Positions 1-6,360 are shown, counted from the first letter of the stretch. The stretch: DNA of 6,641 nucleotides from Chloroflexi bacterium UBA2235 (GCA_002347925.1 DDYL01000059.1:2194-8834), one strand, 5' to 3'. Program-made: numbers and translations. Notes: a model not told the origin generated them from the sequence alone.

Positions 1-120
1 CTGGACTACACCGTGCGGGGCGCGCCGAACCGTATCGAATACGTCGTCGGGACGCACGAGGTCACCATGACGTTCACCGGTCCGACCAACACGTCACGCA
101 CCGAAACATACCGCCGTTAG
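1..120 (+). CDS. C-terminal fragment of an unrecognised protein
   Basis: Frame 1 is open from the left edge to TAG at 118-120, giving the last 39 residues of a gene that starts outside the window. The fragment alternates polar and beta-branched residues (for example RIEYVVG, EVTMTFTG) and ends in RTETYRR. This suggests a beta-strand-rich C-terminal domain, possibly of an extracellular or surface protein. I do not recognise the family. It converges on the UPF0173 gene, with 88 bases between the two stop codons. That it is coding rests only on the open frame, codon composition and a stop placed just before the hairpin at 161-194. Confidence 0.55.
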   Translation: MDYTVRGAPNRIEYVVGTHEVTMTFTGPTNTSRTETYRR

Positions 121-160
121 GACCGGCCCTCATCGCTTCCGGGACCAGTTCCAATGAAAC

Positions 161-194
161 GACGTGACCACGTCTACCCTGACGTGGCCACGTC
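161..194. terminator. Convergent hairpin made of two nested palindromes
   Basis: The 14-mer GACGTGACCACGTC (161-174) is followed, after the loop TACCCT, by GACGTGGCCACGTC (181-194). The second copy is a perfect palindrome and the first is one base off, so the two copies also pair with each other at 13 of 14 positions. This gives a strong stem with a 6-base loop between the stops of two converging genes (120 and 209). Neither strand has a real T-run after the stem, so it would be a bidirectional, U-poor terminator. It could instead be a tandem protein-binding site with 20-base spacing. Confidence 0.5.
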
Positions 195-208
195 ACCACC
201 GGGTCGCC

Positions 209-931
209 CTAGGTCAGCGTCTCACCTGGCTGAGGCGACAGCACCACGAGACCTTGAGCCGCTCCCGCCACCCGAAGGGCATCTGGATTGCCAACAAGCG
301 CAGGGAAAGTGCCCCAATGGATCGGAATGACCCGGTGCACTCCCAACAGTTTCGCCGCCATCGCCGCCCCGGTCGGCCCCATCGTGTAGTGATCGCCAAT
401 GGGCAATAACGCCACATCCGGGTGGAACATCTCTCCGATAAGGGCCATGTCCCCGAATACATCGGTGTCACCGGCGTGATACACGCGGTACCCGTTCTCC
501 AGCGTCACCACGAACCCGCACGCCTCACCACCCGGATGCAAGGTGCCATCACCATCGAGGATGCTCGAACTGTGGACCGCAGCAACCATGGATACCCCGA
601 TATCACCGACGTGCTGGGTGCCACCACGGTTCATCCCCCGGGCGACCGTGACGCCATTCCGTTCAAGCCAGACTGCAATCTCGTGGACCGCAATCACCGC
701 CTTCGGGTGGGTCAGTTCAACGACTTTCAGGACATCACCGAGGTGGTCCCCATGTCCGTGCGTGATGAGCACCACGTCAATCGGCGGGAGCGTGTGCCAA
801 GCAACCGGGCATGAGGGGTTTGTCATCACCCACGGGTCAATCAGGATGCGCACGCCGGACGCAGATTCAATCAATGTCGACGCGTGACCAAGCCACGTGA
901 TCCGGGTGCCTCCGCCAAGTACCGCTGTCAT
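209..931 (-). CDS. UPF0173-type metal-dependent hydrolase (metallo-beta-lactamase fold)
   Basis: This 240-residue protein matches the UPF0173/YtkL group of metallo-beta-lactamase-fold hydrolases, which are usually about 225-240 residues long. It opens with ITWLGHAS and carries the metal-binding motif THGHGDH at residues 57-63. Further candidate ligands are H120 (AVHSSS), D155 in YHAGDTD, and H205 in PIHWGT. The family signature GDHYTMGP lies near 179-186. It has no signal peptide, so it is presumably cytoplasmic; the physiological substrate of the family is not settled. I chose ATG at 929-931, preceded by GGGAAACAAGAG, because the family begins just before the ITWLGH strand. An in-frame GTG at 1016-1018 would add 29 residues that do not look like the family. 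It is divergent from the membrane protein gene at 1062. Confidence 0.9.
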   Translation of the reverse strand: MTAVLGGGTRITWLGHASTLIESASGVRILIDPWVMTNPSCPVAWHTLPPIDVVLITHGHGDHLGDVLKVVELTHPKAVIAVHEIAVWLERNGVTVARGMNRGGTQHVGDIGVSMVAAVHSSSILDGDGTLHPGGEACGFVVTLENGYRVYHAGDTDVFGDMALIGEMFHPDVALLPIGDHYTMGPTGAAMAAKLLGVHRVIPIHWGTFPALVGNPDALRVAGAAQGLVVLSPQPGETLT

Positions 932-962
932 CTCTTGTTTCCCACTACAATCATGCCCGTGT

Positions 963-980
963 GCAACGACTAGCCGTTGC
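963..980. promoter_or_regulatory. Candidate operator: CTAG-centred imperfect palindrome
   Basis: GCAACGACTAGCCGTTGC agrees with its own reverse complement at 16 of 18 positions, with CTAG at the centre and perfect 6-base arms. It lies in the 130-base spacer between two divergent genes, 32 bases upstream of the UPF0173 ATG. A related 18-mer lies at 1015-1032. Size and position suit a dimeric repressor, but no regulator gene is in view. Confidence 0.35.
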
Positions 981-1014
981 GTAAACCATGTGCGATCACG
1001 GATCGACGCATCGG

Positions 1015-1032
1015 GCACCGTCTAGCGGTCGG
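1015..1032. promoter_or_regulatory. Second, weaker CTAG-containing site
   Basis: GCACCGTCTAGCGGTCGG matches the 963-980 site at 13 of 18 aligned positions. It keeps CTAGC and the GCA.CG start, and contains the short inverted repeat ACCG-TCTAG-CGGT. It ends 30 bases before the ATG at 1062 and starts 52 bases after the first site, close to five helical turns. On its own it is not a good 18-base palindrome, so it is only a possible second operator. Confidence 0.22.
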
Positions 1033-1061
1033 TTGCCCCATAACCAAGAGGCGAAGCACGA

Positions 1062-1931
1062 ATGCGCTTGTATGATGCCACCCGCACGATTGCCGTCGTC
1101 GCCGGTCTTCTTGGAGCGGTGATGTTCTATCAACCATGGGTCAGTGGCACCGTGCCTGGTGTCGGCGCAGTGAAGTTCAGCGCTGATGACCTCGCGAACG
1201 GTCGCGCACGCACAATTGCCGATATCGCATCAGCACCGCCGCCACGGGCGCCAAGTGGCGCGGCACCCGCGGCACCCGCGGCACCGGCCACTGGTGGCGC
1301 ACCATCGTTGCCAACCCGCGTACCCACCTTCGCGCCCGGCGCCGTCGCACCCACCACCATGCCTTCTGCCGCCGAACGTACGGTGGCCGCGGGGAATGCA
1401 ACCCCCACCCCAATGGCCGTGGGAGGAATGACCCTGCCTACCCGCGTGCCAACCTTCGCACCCGGGGCCGTCGCGCCCACCACAATGCCCTCGGCGGCCG
1501 AACGAACCGCACTCGCAACACCAATTGCCGGCGGAAACGCACTTGTCGTGGCGTCCCCTACCCCCGTGCCAGCGGCAACTCCACCGCCACCGGCAAAGCT
1601 GCCCAAACTCACCCTGTTCGCCATTCCCCTGGCAGGTCTCGGGATCGCAGTCTTCATGGCAATCCACTCCCGGCACAGCAATTCCCGGGACATAATCTTC
1701 TCGAAAGGATGGACAATCCTTCTCGGCCTTGTTGGCATGCTCTCCACTTGGAACGTCATTTCAACCATCTCTGGCGCGCCCGCGCCAAACAACCTCATGG
1801 ACCCCGGCGAAACAAGGGACCTTCTTTGGGGTGCTTGGGCAACCCTCGCGGCGTTCGCTGTCGGAACCGCGGCGATAGCCACCTCGTGGGCACTCCCGCC
1901 AGTCAAAAAAGTGACCAGTCCACTCCCTTAG
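1062..1931 (+). CDS. Four-helix membrane protein with Pro/Ala/Thr-rich repeat loop, function unknown
   Basis: This 289-residue protein has no family I recognise. Hydrophobic segments lie near residues 8-26, 182-201, 215-235 and 253-277, so four membrane helices are likely. The first helix ends in YQPWVSG, resembling the helix-then-PW layout of many small bacterial membrane proteins. Residues about 53-180 form a long low-complexity loop rich in Pro, Ala and Thr, probably outside the membrane. The loop holds an alanine-proline run (about 67-76) and two identical 25-residue units (83-107 and 125-149), which begin LPTRVPTF and end PSAAERT. ATG at 1062 follows AGAGG at 1048-1052. The gene is divergent from the UPF0173 hydrolase and is followed by no other intact plus-strand gene, so it seems monocistronic. 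A structural, cell-envelope or sensing role is possible but not shown. Confidence 0.8.
   Translation: MRLYDATRTIAVVAGLLGAVMFYQPWVSGTVPGVGAVKFSADDLANGRARTIADIASAPPPRAPSGAAPAAPAAPATGGAPSLPTRVPTFAPGAVAPTTMPSAAERTVAAGNATPTPMAVGGMTLPTRVPTFAPGAVAPTTMPSAAERTALATPIAGGNALVVASPTPVPAATPPPPAKLPKLTLFAIPLAGLGIAVFMAIHSRHSNSRDIIFSKGWTILLGLVGMLSTWNVISTISGAPAPNNLMDPGETRDLLWGAWATLAAFAVGTAAIATSWALPPVKKVTSPLP
1262..1285 (+). repeat. Short tandem 9-base repeat inside the membrane protein gene
   Basis: GGCACCCGC occurs twice in tandem, followed by a partial third copy GGCACC. In frame it encodes an alternating Ala-Pro tract (APAAPAAPA-like) at the start of the low-complexity loop. Such runs can change length by slippage, and each full unit keeps the frame. 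Confidence 0.7.
1308..1508 (+). repeat. Duplicated 75-base coding unit (1308-1382 and 1434-1508)
   Basis: The two 75-base units, 126 bases apart, encode exactly the same 25 residues (LPTRVPTF...PSAAERT). Counting codon by codon, I find 13 base differences, all synonymous. The 51 bases between the units encode a non-identical Ala/Gly/Thr/Pro spacer. The pattern points to an old duplication whose peptide is kept by selection, rather than a fresh tandem copy. Confidence 0.85.
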
Positions 1932-2111
1932 GGAAGTACTGCAACGGGCACAACTCTCGTCCACTGCGAGGCAAGTGACCGTGAATTGCGGTTGTGGTGT
2001 CGCACCCGCCGGCCGCGCCTCGGTTGGATTTGCAACCAAGTGTCGGACATTCATGGACTTGGGAGCGGACAGGGCAGACGGTTGGGAAGCTCCGGAAGTG
2101 ACGGGACCGAG
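1932..2111. other. Gene-free spacer, probably partly IS remnant
   Basis: Nothing here reads as a convincing gene on either strand. The right part probably includes the untranslated 3' end of the decayed IS3-family element: in the transposase frame, the codons after the TAA continue with LGPVTSG, which resembles the usual family tail. A weak hairpin (2019-2026 with 2033-2040, one mismatch, loop GATTTG) lies 88 bases after the membrane protein stop and has no T-run. Confidence 0.4.
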
Positions 2112-2450
2112 TTAGCCGAGGCTTCCGTGCCGATGGTGCGGGTCGTACCACGTTTCGACCGAGGCGAAGATGGCTTGGACTATGCCGGAACGTGGGGGCC
2201 AGGGGCGCCGGTGGATGCGCTCGACCTTCAGGGTTGCGAAGGGGTTCTCCGCGACGGCGTTGTCAAGCCAAATGACTGGCCTTCCAATGGAGCAGGTGAT
2301 GCCGGCCTATCGCTAAAGTGCCTGTAAGGCCACGCGGTCGAGGTCCTGCCTCGGCCGGAATGGTGGACGAATTCCCGGCCCCTGGCGGGTTGCAGGAAGG
2401 GCGATGTGAGAAAAGTGCGCAGCGGGACGGTGCGTCCGAAAGCGATGTCG
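2112..2450 (-). pseudogene. Decayed IS3-family transposase (OrfB C-terminal, DDE domain) remnant
   Basis: Read on the minus strand, this holds the tail of an IS3-family OrfB integrase core. The order is a stretch resembling the family's RTxLPLxAL segment (about 2437), VHHSGRG (2348-2368), then in another frame VALQAL, AGI, and LDNAVAEN followed by PFATLKVERIHRRPW (from 2267 down), VETWYDPHHRHGSLG and TAA at 2112-2114. Intact relatives read HHSDRG, so the second catalytic Asp is Gly here, while the final Glu of NAVAE remains. A frameshift falls near 2331-2345, TAG codons interrupt the frame at 2313-2315 and 2307-2309, and the TAA stands where relatives have Tyr (SLGY). OrfA and the first half of OrfB are missing. 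I could not place terminal repeats or target duplications. The element is not functional. Confidence 0.8.
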
Positions 2451-2470
2451 CAATACACGCCTTCTTTCCA

Positions 2471-2516
2471 CAAAACAGATGTTGGGTGACTAGTGCGTTT
2501 GCACCTGTCACCCAAC
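2471..2516 (-). terminator. Likely intrinsic terminator of the transporter operon
   Basis: GTTGGGTGAC (2481-2490) pairs perfectly with GTCACCCAAC (2507-2516). Inside, GTGC (2493-2496) pairs with GCAC (2501-2504) around a GTTT loop, leaving a 2x2 internal bulge. Read on the minus strand, the stem begins 43 bases after the permease stop and is followed by ATCTGTTTTG, a short T-rich tail. The plus strand has no T-run after the stem, so the direction fits the minus-strand operon. Confidence 0.6.
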
Positions 2517-2558
2517 GACCTCTGATCGGACAATCACCCTGAGTATTCCGAAAGGGGA

Positions 2559-4565
2559 TCAGCCCTTCACGCTGCCGGCTGTCAACCCCTCGACGAGAAA
2601 CCTCTGCGCCATCGCGTAGAACGCCACCACCGGAACGGACATCGCAACCGACGCTGCCATGATTGGGCCCCAACGGAAGACATCCCCAATGATCCATCGC
2701 CCGAGGCCGACCGGCAGCGTCGTACCGCTGTTGCTTTGAATGAACACGAAGGCGAAGAGAAACTCGTTCCACGCATTTGTCAATGCGAACAGGGCAACGG
2801 CCATCAATGCCGGAAGCACGAGAGGGAGCACAATGCGGAAGTACGCTTGGAAGCGGTTGCACCCGTCGATCAGCGCCGCCTCCTCGAGTTCCTCAGGAAT
2901 GCTGCGGTAATAGCCCATCAGGAGCCAGCATGCGAAGGGCAACAGGAACGTGGGGTAAGCAACCATGAGGCTACCCAGCGAGTTCGTGAGTTGCAGGGAA
3001 GAAAAGATTTGATAGAGCGGGACCACGAGCATGATCCCGGGCATCAGGTACGTCAACAGGATTGCCGTGGAAACGAACCCGGCACCCCGCCACCGCAGCC
3101 GTACGAGTGCATATGCCCCGAGGGCGGAGGCAATCAGGCTAATCGCCATCGAGACTACGGCAACCCTCACCGTATTCCACAGCCAAAGGGGGAACTGGGC
3201 GGTATTGGTGAAGATTTCCTGATAATGCACGAACGTCCACGGGCTGGGCCAGAAGATGGACTCGAACTTCTGGAACTGAAGCACCGACTTGAACGACGTG
3301 ATGATGATCCAGTAGAAAGGATAGAGTTCAATGAAGGTCACTATCAGGATTGTCAGGCCAATCCCGATGGCGGAGAGGGCGCGCGATACCCGTCGCTGAG
3401 ACCGCAACGCGACCGGCGATGCCGCCGGGAACAAGACCCGGCTTACTAAGCCGAACGACGCTTCGACGATCTCGTTGATTGCCCAAAAGACGGAAACGGC
3501 AAACCGGATGATCATCTTGGCAGGCCATACGACGAACAGGACGGCCTTGTAGATCGAACTTTCATGTTCCTGGCCACCACGCTGTCCCGCCCGGATGAAA
3601 TGCCCTAGGACGATGACGGCAAGACCAAGGAGTGGCGCGACGAGCAGGGCAACGGCGACGGCTTGTCCGTAACGCAGTGTTCCGATCAACTCGTATGCCC
3701 GAACCGCATACAGGCGTGTGGCACCGCCCGGACCACCTCCGGTGATTAGGTAGACGAGGCCGAAGGTGTTGAACGTCGAGACTGTCGAGAACAGGGTCTC
3801 GACGATGATCACATACCGGAGACCTGGCAACGTGATATGCAGGAAACGTTGCCATGCGTTGGCACCGTCCACGGCCGCCGCGTCGTAGAGTTCCGCATCG
3901 AGCGACTTCAGTCCGGCGAGTGACAGCAGTACGAAGAAGGGAACCCCCTTCCAGACGTTGACCGCCACCATCGCGTGCAGGGCGAGGTTTGCATCGCCGA
4001 GCCAGGGAATTCCCTTGAACGCAGGACCCCACACCGGCGCGCCACCGATCAGGTCGTATATCGCACCGATGGTCAGGTTCAACGCGCCGAACTGCGGGTT
4101 GTACATCAACCGGAAGGTCGCTGCGGTGACGACTTCGGGAACGATGTACGGCGCAAGGATGAGTGCCGTCAGGATCCCGGAAAAGCGCTTCACATTGTGG
4201 AGGGCAAGTGCCGTCGCGAGACCGATGAAGAACTTGACGAGAACGGCCTCCGTGGTGAACTGAAGGGTCAGCCAGAAGGACCTGCGGAAAATTGGATCTT
4301 CGATCTGTGTCTGGTAGTTACCCAACCCCACAAAGTCGCCCCAGCGATCACCGATGACGTTGTAGAAACTCATCCGCGACGCTTCGATGAGCGGCCATGC
4401 GATCAGGCCACCAAGCAGAAGCAGCATGGGTGCGGCAAACACATAGCCGGTTGCCCAGTCCTCACCGAACACCCGACGCATGAGGACTGGTAAGCCACCC
4501 GGCCGACGCACACCTGACGTTCGCGTCCCAGGGAGAACTGGATCTGGCTCGATCAACACTGCCAT
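2559..4565 (-). CDS. Fused sugar ABC transporter permease (MalF-like plus MalG-like halves)
   Basis: This single 668-residue frame contains two complete CUT1-type permeases, which are normally separate proteins of about 280-310 residues. The first half (about 38-325) shows helices near 40-60, 97-121, 130-150, 195-216, 250-275 and 300-322, an EAA loop at about 225-247 (DAAAVDG...LP), and the MalF-like ITGGGPGG at 275-281. The second half (about 395-668) starts like MalG (ELYPFYWIIITSFK) and has its own EAA loop at about 558-581 (EELEEAALIDG...VLP) and the helix with NAWNEFLFA. About 65-70 residues join the halves and contain a hydrophobic stretch (340-366). ATG at 4563-4565 follows AGGGG (4571-4575). 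No stop or obvious ribosome site separates the halves. It lies 132 bases downstream of the binding protein gene. It should form the whole transmembrane channel, with an ATPase encoded elsewhere. Confidence 0.92.
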   Translation of the reverse strand: MAVLIEPDPVLPGTRTSGVRRPGGLPVLMRRVFGEDWATGYVFAAPMLLLLGGLIAWPLIEASRMSFYNVIGDRWGDFVGLGNYQTQIEDPIFRRSFWLTLQFTTEAVLVKFFIGLATALALHNVKRFSGILTALILAPYIVPEVVTAATFRLMYNPQFGALNLTIGAIYDLIGGAPVWGPAFKGIPWLGDANLALHAMVAVNVWKGVPFFVLLSLAGLKSLDAELYDAAAVDGANAWQRFLHITLPGLRYVIIVETLFSTVSTFNTFGLVYLITGGGPGGATRLYAVRAYELIGTLRYGQAVAVALLVAPLLGLAVIVLGHFIRAGQRGGQEHESSIYKAVLFVVWPAKMIIRFAVSVFWAINEIVEASFGLVSRVLFPAASPVALRSQRRVSRALSAIGIGLTILIVTFIELYPFYWIIITSFKSVLQFQKFESIFWPSPWTFVHYQEIFTNTAQFPLWLWNTVRVAVVSMAISLIASALGAYALVRLRWRGAGFVSTAILLTYLMPGIMLVVPLYQIFSSLQLTNSLGSLMVAYPTFLLPFACWLLMGYYRSIPEELEEAALIDGCNRFQAYFRIVLPLVLPALMAVALFALTNAWNEFLFAFVFIQSNSGTTLPVGLGRWIIGDVFRWGPIMAASVAMSVPVVAFYAMAQRFLVEGLTAGSVKG

Positions 4566-4667
4566 TGAGACCCCTGTGTCGGGATATGGGTAGTTGGCGT
4601 CGAGTACGGGAGCACCGGAGTGACCCGCACTCTGCCCATGTCTACAGGACCGTCCATGGCTGCACTC

Positions 4668-4686
4668 CGTCGGCTCGGAGCCAACG
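4668..4686 (-). promoter_or_regulatory. Intercistronic stem-loop between binding protein and permease
   Basis: On the minus strand CGTTGGCT pairs with AGCCGACG (8 pairs including one G-T) around a CCG loop, starting 12 bases after the binding protein stop. No T-run follows. Stem-loops in this place are known in mal-type operons to protect the upstream transcript, or to partly stop transcription so that binding protein exceeds permease. That role is inferred here from position. Confidence 0.4.
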
Positions 4687-4697
4687 CCTCGGTGGTC

Positions 4698-6101
4698 CTA
4701 CTCGCCCTTCTTTCCGAAGTCCTTGTAGATCTGGACGGACCGGACATGTGCGTCGCGGACTGCCAGGTCGACACGCTTGCCACCGAGGATCTCGCCCATC
4801 ATGTCGGTCATGACGTTGGAGTCGTTCACTGCTTCGGCTGCCTCGGAAAGCGGCCCGCGCCATGCAATCCCCTGGAAAGGCGGTTCATTGAACGCAACCT
4901 TCTTGAATGCCATCGCAATCCGGTTGCGGGTGACATCCGGGTGGTCCCAGTACTTGGCCCACGCCGGTACCACATACCCGAAACTGATGTTGAGGATTGC
5001 CGACTGCTGCTGCTCGGTCAACAGATATTCGCTAAGCGACGCAGCCGCTTCGTAATTCTGCGACCCCTTCATGTAGTAGTGGTAATGAAGTGCCGAACCC
5101 TGCAACCGTAATCCAAGCGGCCCCATCGGGACCGGCACCAGCATGGTCACATCGCCAACGGGATTGCCGTCAAACTTTGCTTTCGCGAAGATGGTGCCGG
5201 CATTGGATGTAAACCCGATGACTCCGGCAAGATACGCCTCATTGTTCGAGAGGTCATTCCACGCATTCACTCCCGGAGGCACCATGTCCTGGTACTTGCG
5301 GTCGAGGTAGCAATCGGCCAGCCACTGCATTGCGTCAATGGTCTCGGGCGAGTAGAGAGTGACCTTTTCACCAGTCTCGTCGGCCAGTGCCCCACCGAAC
5401 TGCTGCATGACCGTCTGGACCAGCGACTCACCGTCGCCGGACCTGTTAGTCGTCATTCCCCAACCGTAGAAGTTCTCGGATGGACGGGAGACTGCCAAAC
5501 AGGCTTCACGAAGACTGTCCCAAGTATCAAAGCTACCCTTCTCGATGGAGAACCCGGCTGAGCCGAACTTGTCCTCACGGACCCAGTAGTTGCCGGACCG
5601 GTCGTAGTATGGCACCCCAATCCACTTGCCTTCGACGAAATGGGAGGCGCGCGCACCAGTGTTCACCGCCCCGTACTTGATCTCTAATGCCTTCACGTTG
5701 TTGCTGACATCACGGGTAAGGTCGAAGAAGTTGAGTTTGCGGGCCGAGAGGTCGCGCATGATGATGTCCACCGGTTGGTTCGCGGCTTTCTGGGCCTGCA
5801 ACTTCTGGTAGATGTCACTGCTGCCAAGGAATCCAGCCACGTCGCTGAGATCAAGTTGCGAACCGATGCCATTGGTTTCGGCCCACTCGGTGATTGTCTT
5901 CTTGAGGAATGCGTTGTGCTCCGGGTGCCAGTCGACCATCGTCACCACCTGGAACTTCCCGGAAACCTTTGCCAATGCGGAAACGCCCGCCTGCGCGACG
6001 CCGGCCAGGTTCGGTGCGATACCTCCGGCAACTGCTGCCACGGCTCCGGCAACACCCGAGGCACGCGACAACAGACCACGACGAGTAACTGCTGCGCCCA
6101 T
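4698..6101 (-). CDS. ABC sugar-binding protein with twin-arginine signal (SBP family 1)
   Basis: This 467-residue protein is an extracellular solute-binding protein of the CUT1/family 1 type, which captures a sugar and delivers it to the permease. The N-terminus has TRRGLLSRA at 6-14, then a hydrophobic Ala/Gly/Val stretch and a possible AQA cleavage site at about 38. That is a Tat-type signal with no lipobox cysteine. Family features follow: a DWHPEHNAF first strand-helix, DIIMRDLSA at 112-120, GKWIGVPYYDRSGNYWVREDKF at about 158-179, FDTWDSL at 191-197, and the region around AYLAGVIGFTSNAG at 289-302, where relatives have the FxxGKAAM segment. ATG at 6099-6101 follows AAGGGGG (6110-6116) at 8 bases. 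It is first in the operon, followed by the fused permease. The ligand is not readable, but the GH116 neighbour suggests a glucoside or oligosaccharide. Confidence 0.9.
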   Translation of the reverse strand: MGAAVTRRGLLSRASGVAGAVAAVAGGIAPNLAGVAQAGVSALAKVSGKFQVVTMVDWHPEHNAFLKKTITEWAETNGIGSQLDLSDVAGFLGSSDIYQKLQAQKAANQPVDIIMRDLSARKLNFFDLTRDVSNNVKALEIKYGAVNTGARASHFVEGKWIGVPYYDRSGNYWVREDKFGSAGFSIEKGSFDTWDSLREACLAVSRPSENFYGWGMTTNRSGDGESLVQTVMQQFGGALADETGEKVTLYSPETIDAMQWLADCYLDRKYQDMVPPGVNAWNDLSNNEAYLAGVIGFTSNAGTIFAKAKFDGNPVGDVTMLVPVPMGPLGLRLQGSALHYHYYMKGSQNYEAAASLSEYLLTEQQQSAILNISFGYVVPAWAKYWDHPDVTRNRIAMAFKKVAFNEPPFQGIAWRGPLSEAAEAVNDSNVMTDMMGEILGGKRVDLAVRDAHVRSVQIYKDFGKKGE

Positions 6102-6258
6102 CAGTCAATCCCCCTTCAACAAATCGTGACCGCGACGACGCAAAGCCCGCGGCTCCTCAGGCCACGTTCAGAGCGCAAACTTCAATCGAAATGGAATCCC
6201 GCGCGGATCTGGACAAGCCAACCCCCCACGGAACCATCACCGACTTAAATCTAAGCGC

Positions 6259-6287
6259 ATTATGGGGTCATTTCGCACACGCGGCAA
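6259..6287 (-). promoter_or_regulatory. Candidate sigma70-type promoter of the transporter operon
   Basis: On the minus strand TTGCCG (6282-6287, 4 of 6 to consensus) is followed after exactly 17 bases by CATAAT (6259-6264, 5 of 6). Transcription would start near 6252, giving a leader of about 150 bases before the binding protein ATG at 6101. It is the best promoter match I saw in the spacer. Confidence 0.55.
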
Positions 6288-6332
6288 CCGCCACCGCAGC
6301 TCTTTTCACAAATCGGTGACAATCGCGCTACG

Positions 6333-6360
6333 TATTTTCCGGATGTGCCCCCGGAATATC
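6333..6360. promoter_or_regulatory. Imperfect inverted repeat ahead of the GH116 gene
   Basis: TATTTTCCGG (6333-6342) and CCGGAATATC (6351-6360) match as inverted arms at 8 of 10 positions, with a perfect TTCCGG/CCGGAA core and an 8-base spacer. The repeat ends 27 bases before the GH116 ATG. It could be an operator or a leader hairpin; no T-run follows. A weak -35-like TTCACA (6305-6310) lies upstream but has no good -10 partner. Confidence 0.3.

Noticed and set aside
932..1018. GTG start extending the UPF0173 protein by 29 residues
   Set aside because: The added residues do not resemble the family, which begins just before ITWLGH, and the extension would cover the candidate operator and most of the divergent spacer.
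1262..1508. CRISPR-like array
   Set aside because: The repeats are in-frame coding repeats with synonymous differences inside a membrane protein, not exact short repeats with unique spacers.
1130..1906. 258-residue open frame on the minus strand
   Set aside because: It is antisense to the membrane protein gene and mirrors its low-complexity repeat. There is no ribosome site or recognisable motif, and the plus-strand frame has proper helices and a Shine-Dalgarno.
2019..2040. Hairpin CTCGGTTG / CAACCAAG as a terminator for the membrane protein gene
   Set aside because: It has one mismatch, a short stem and no T-run, and lies 88 bases past the stop in what may be IS remnant DNA.
2263..2862. 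199-residue minus-strand frame across the operon end
   Set aside because: It overlaps the permease C-terminus in another frame and runs through the hairpin into the transposase remnant. The composition looks random.
2736..3449. 237-residue open frame on the plus strand
   Set aside because: It lies fully antisense to the fused permease, which has clear EAA loops and membrane helices. Its translation is rich in charged and Gln/His residues typical of a shadow frame.
4620..5111. 163-residue plus-strand frame overlapping the SBP gene
   Set aside because: It is antisense to the well-supported C-terminal part of the binding protein and shows no family motif of its own.
6305..6333. TTCACA plus CTACGT/TACGTA as a GH116 promoter
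   Set aside because: The -35 is good, but no acceptable -10 lies at 16-18 bases, so I mention it only inside another entry.
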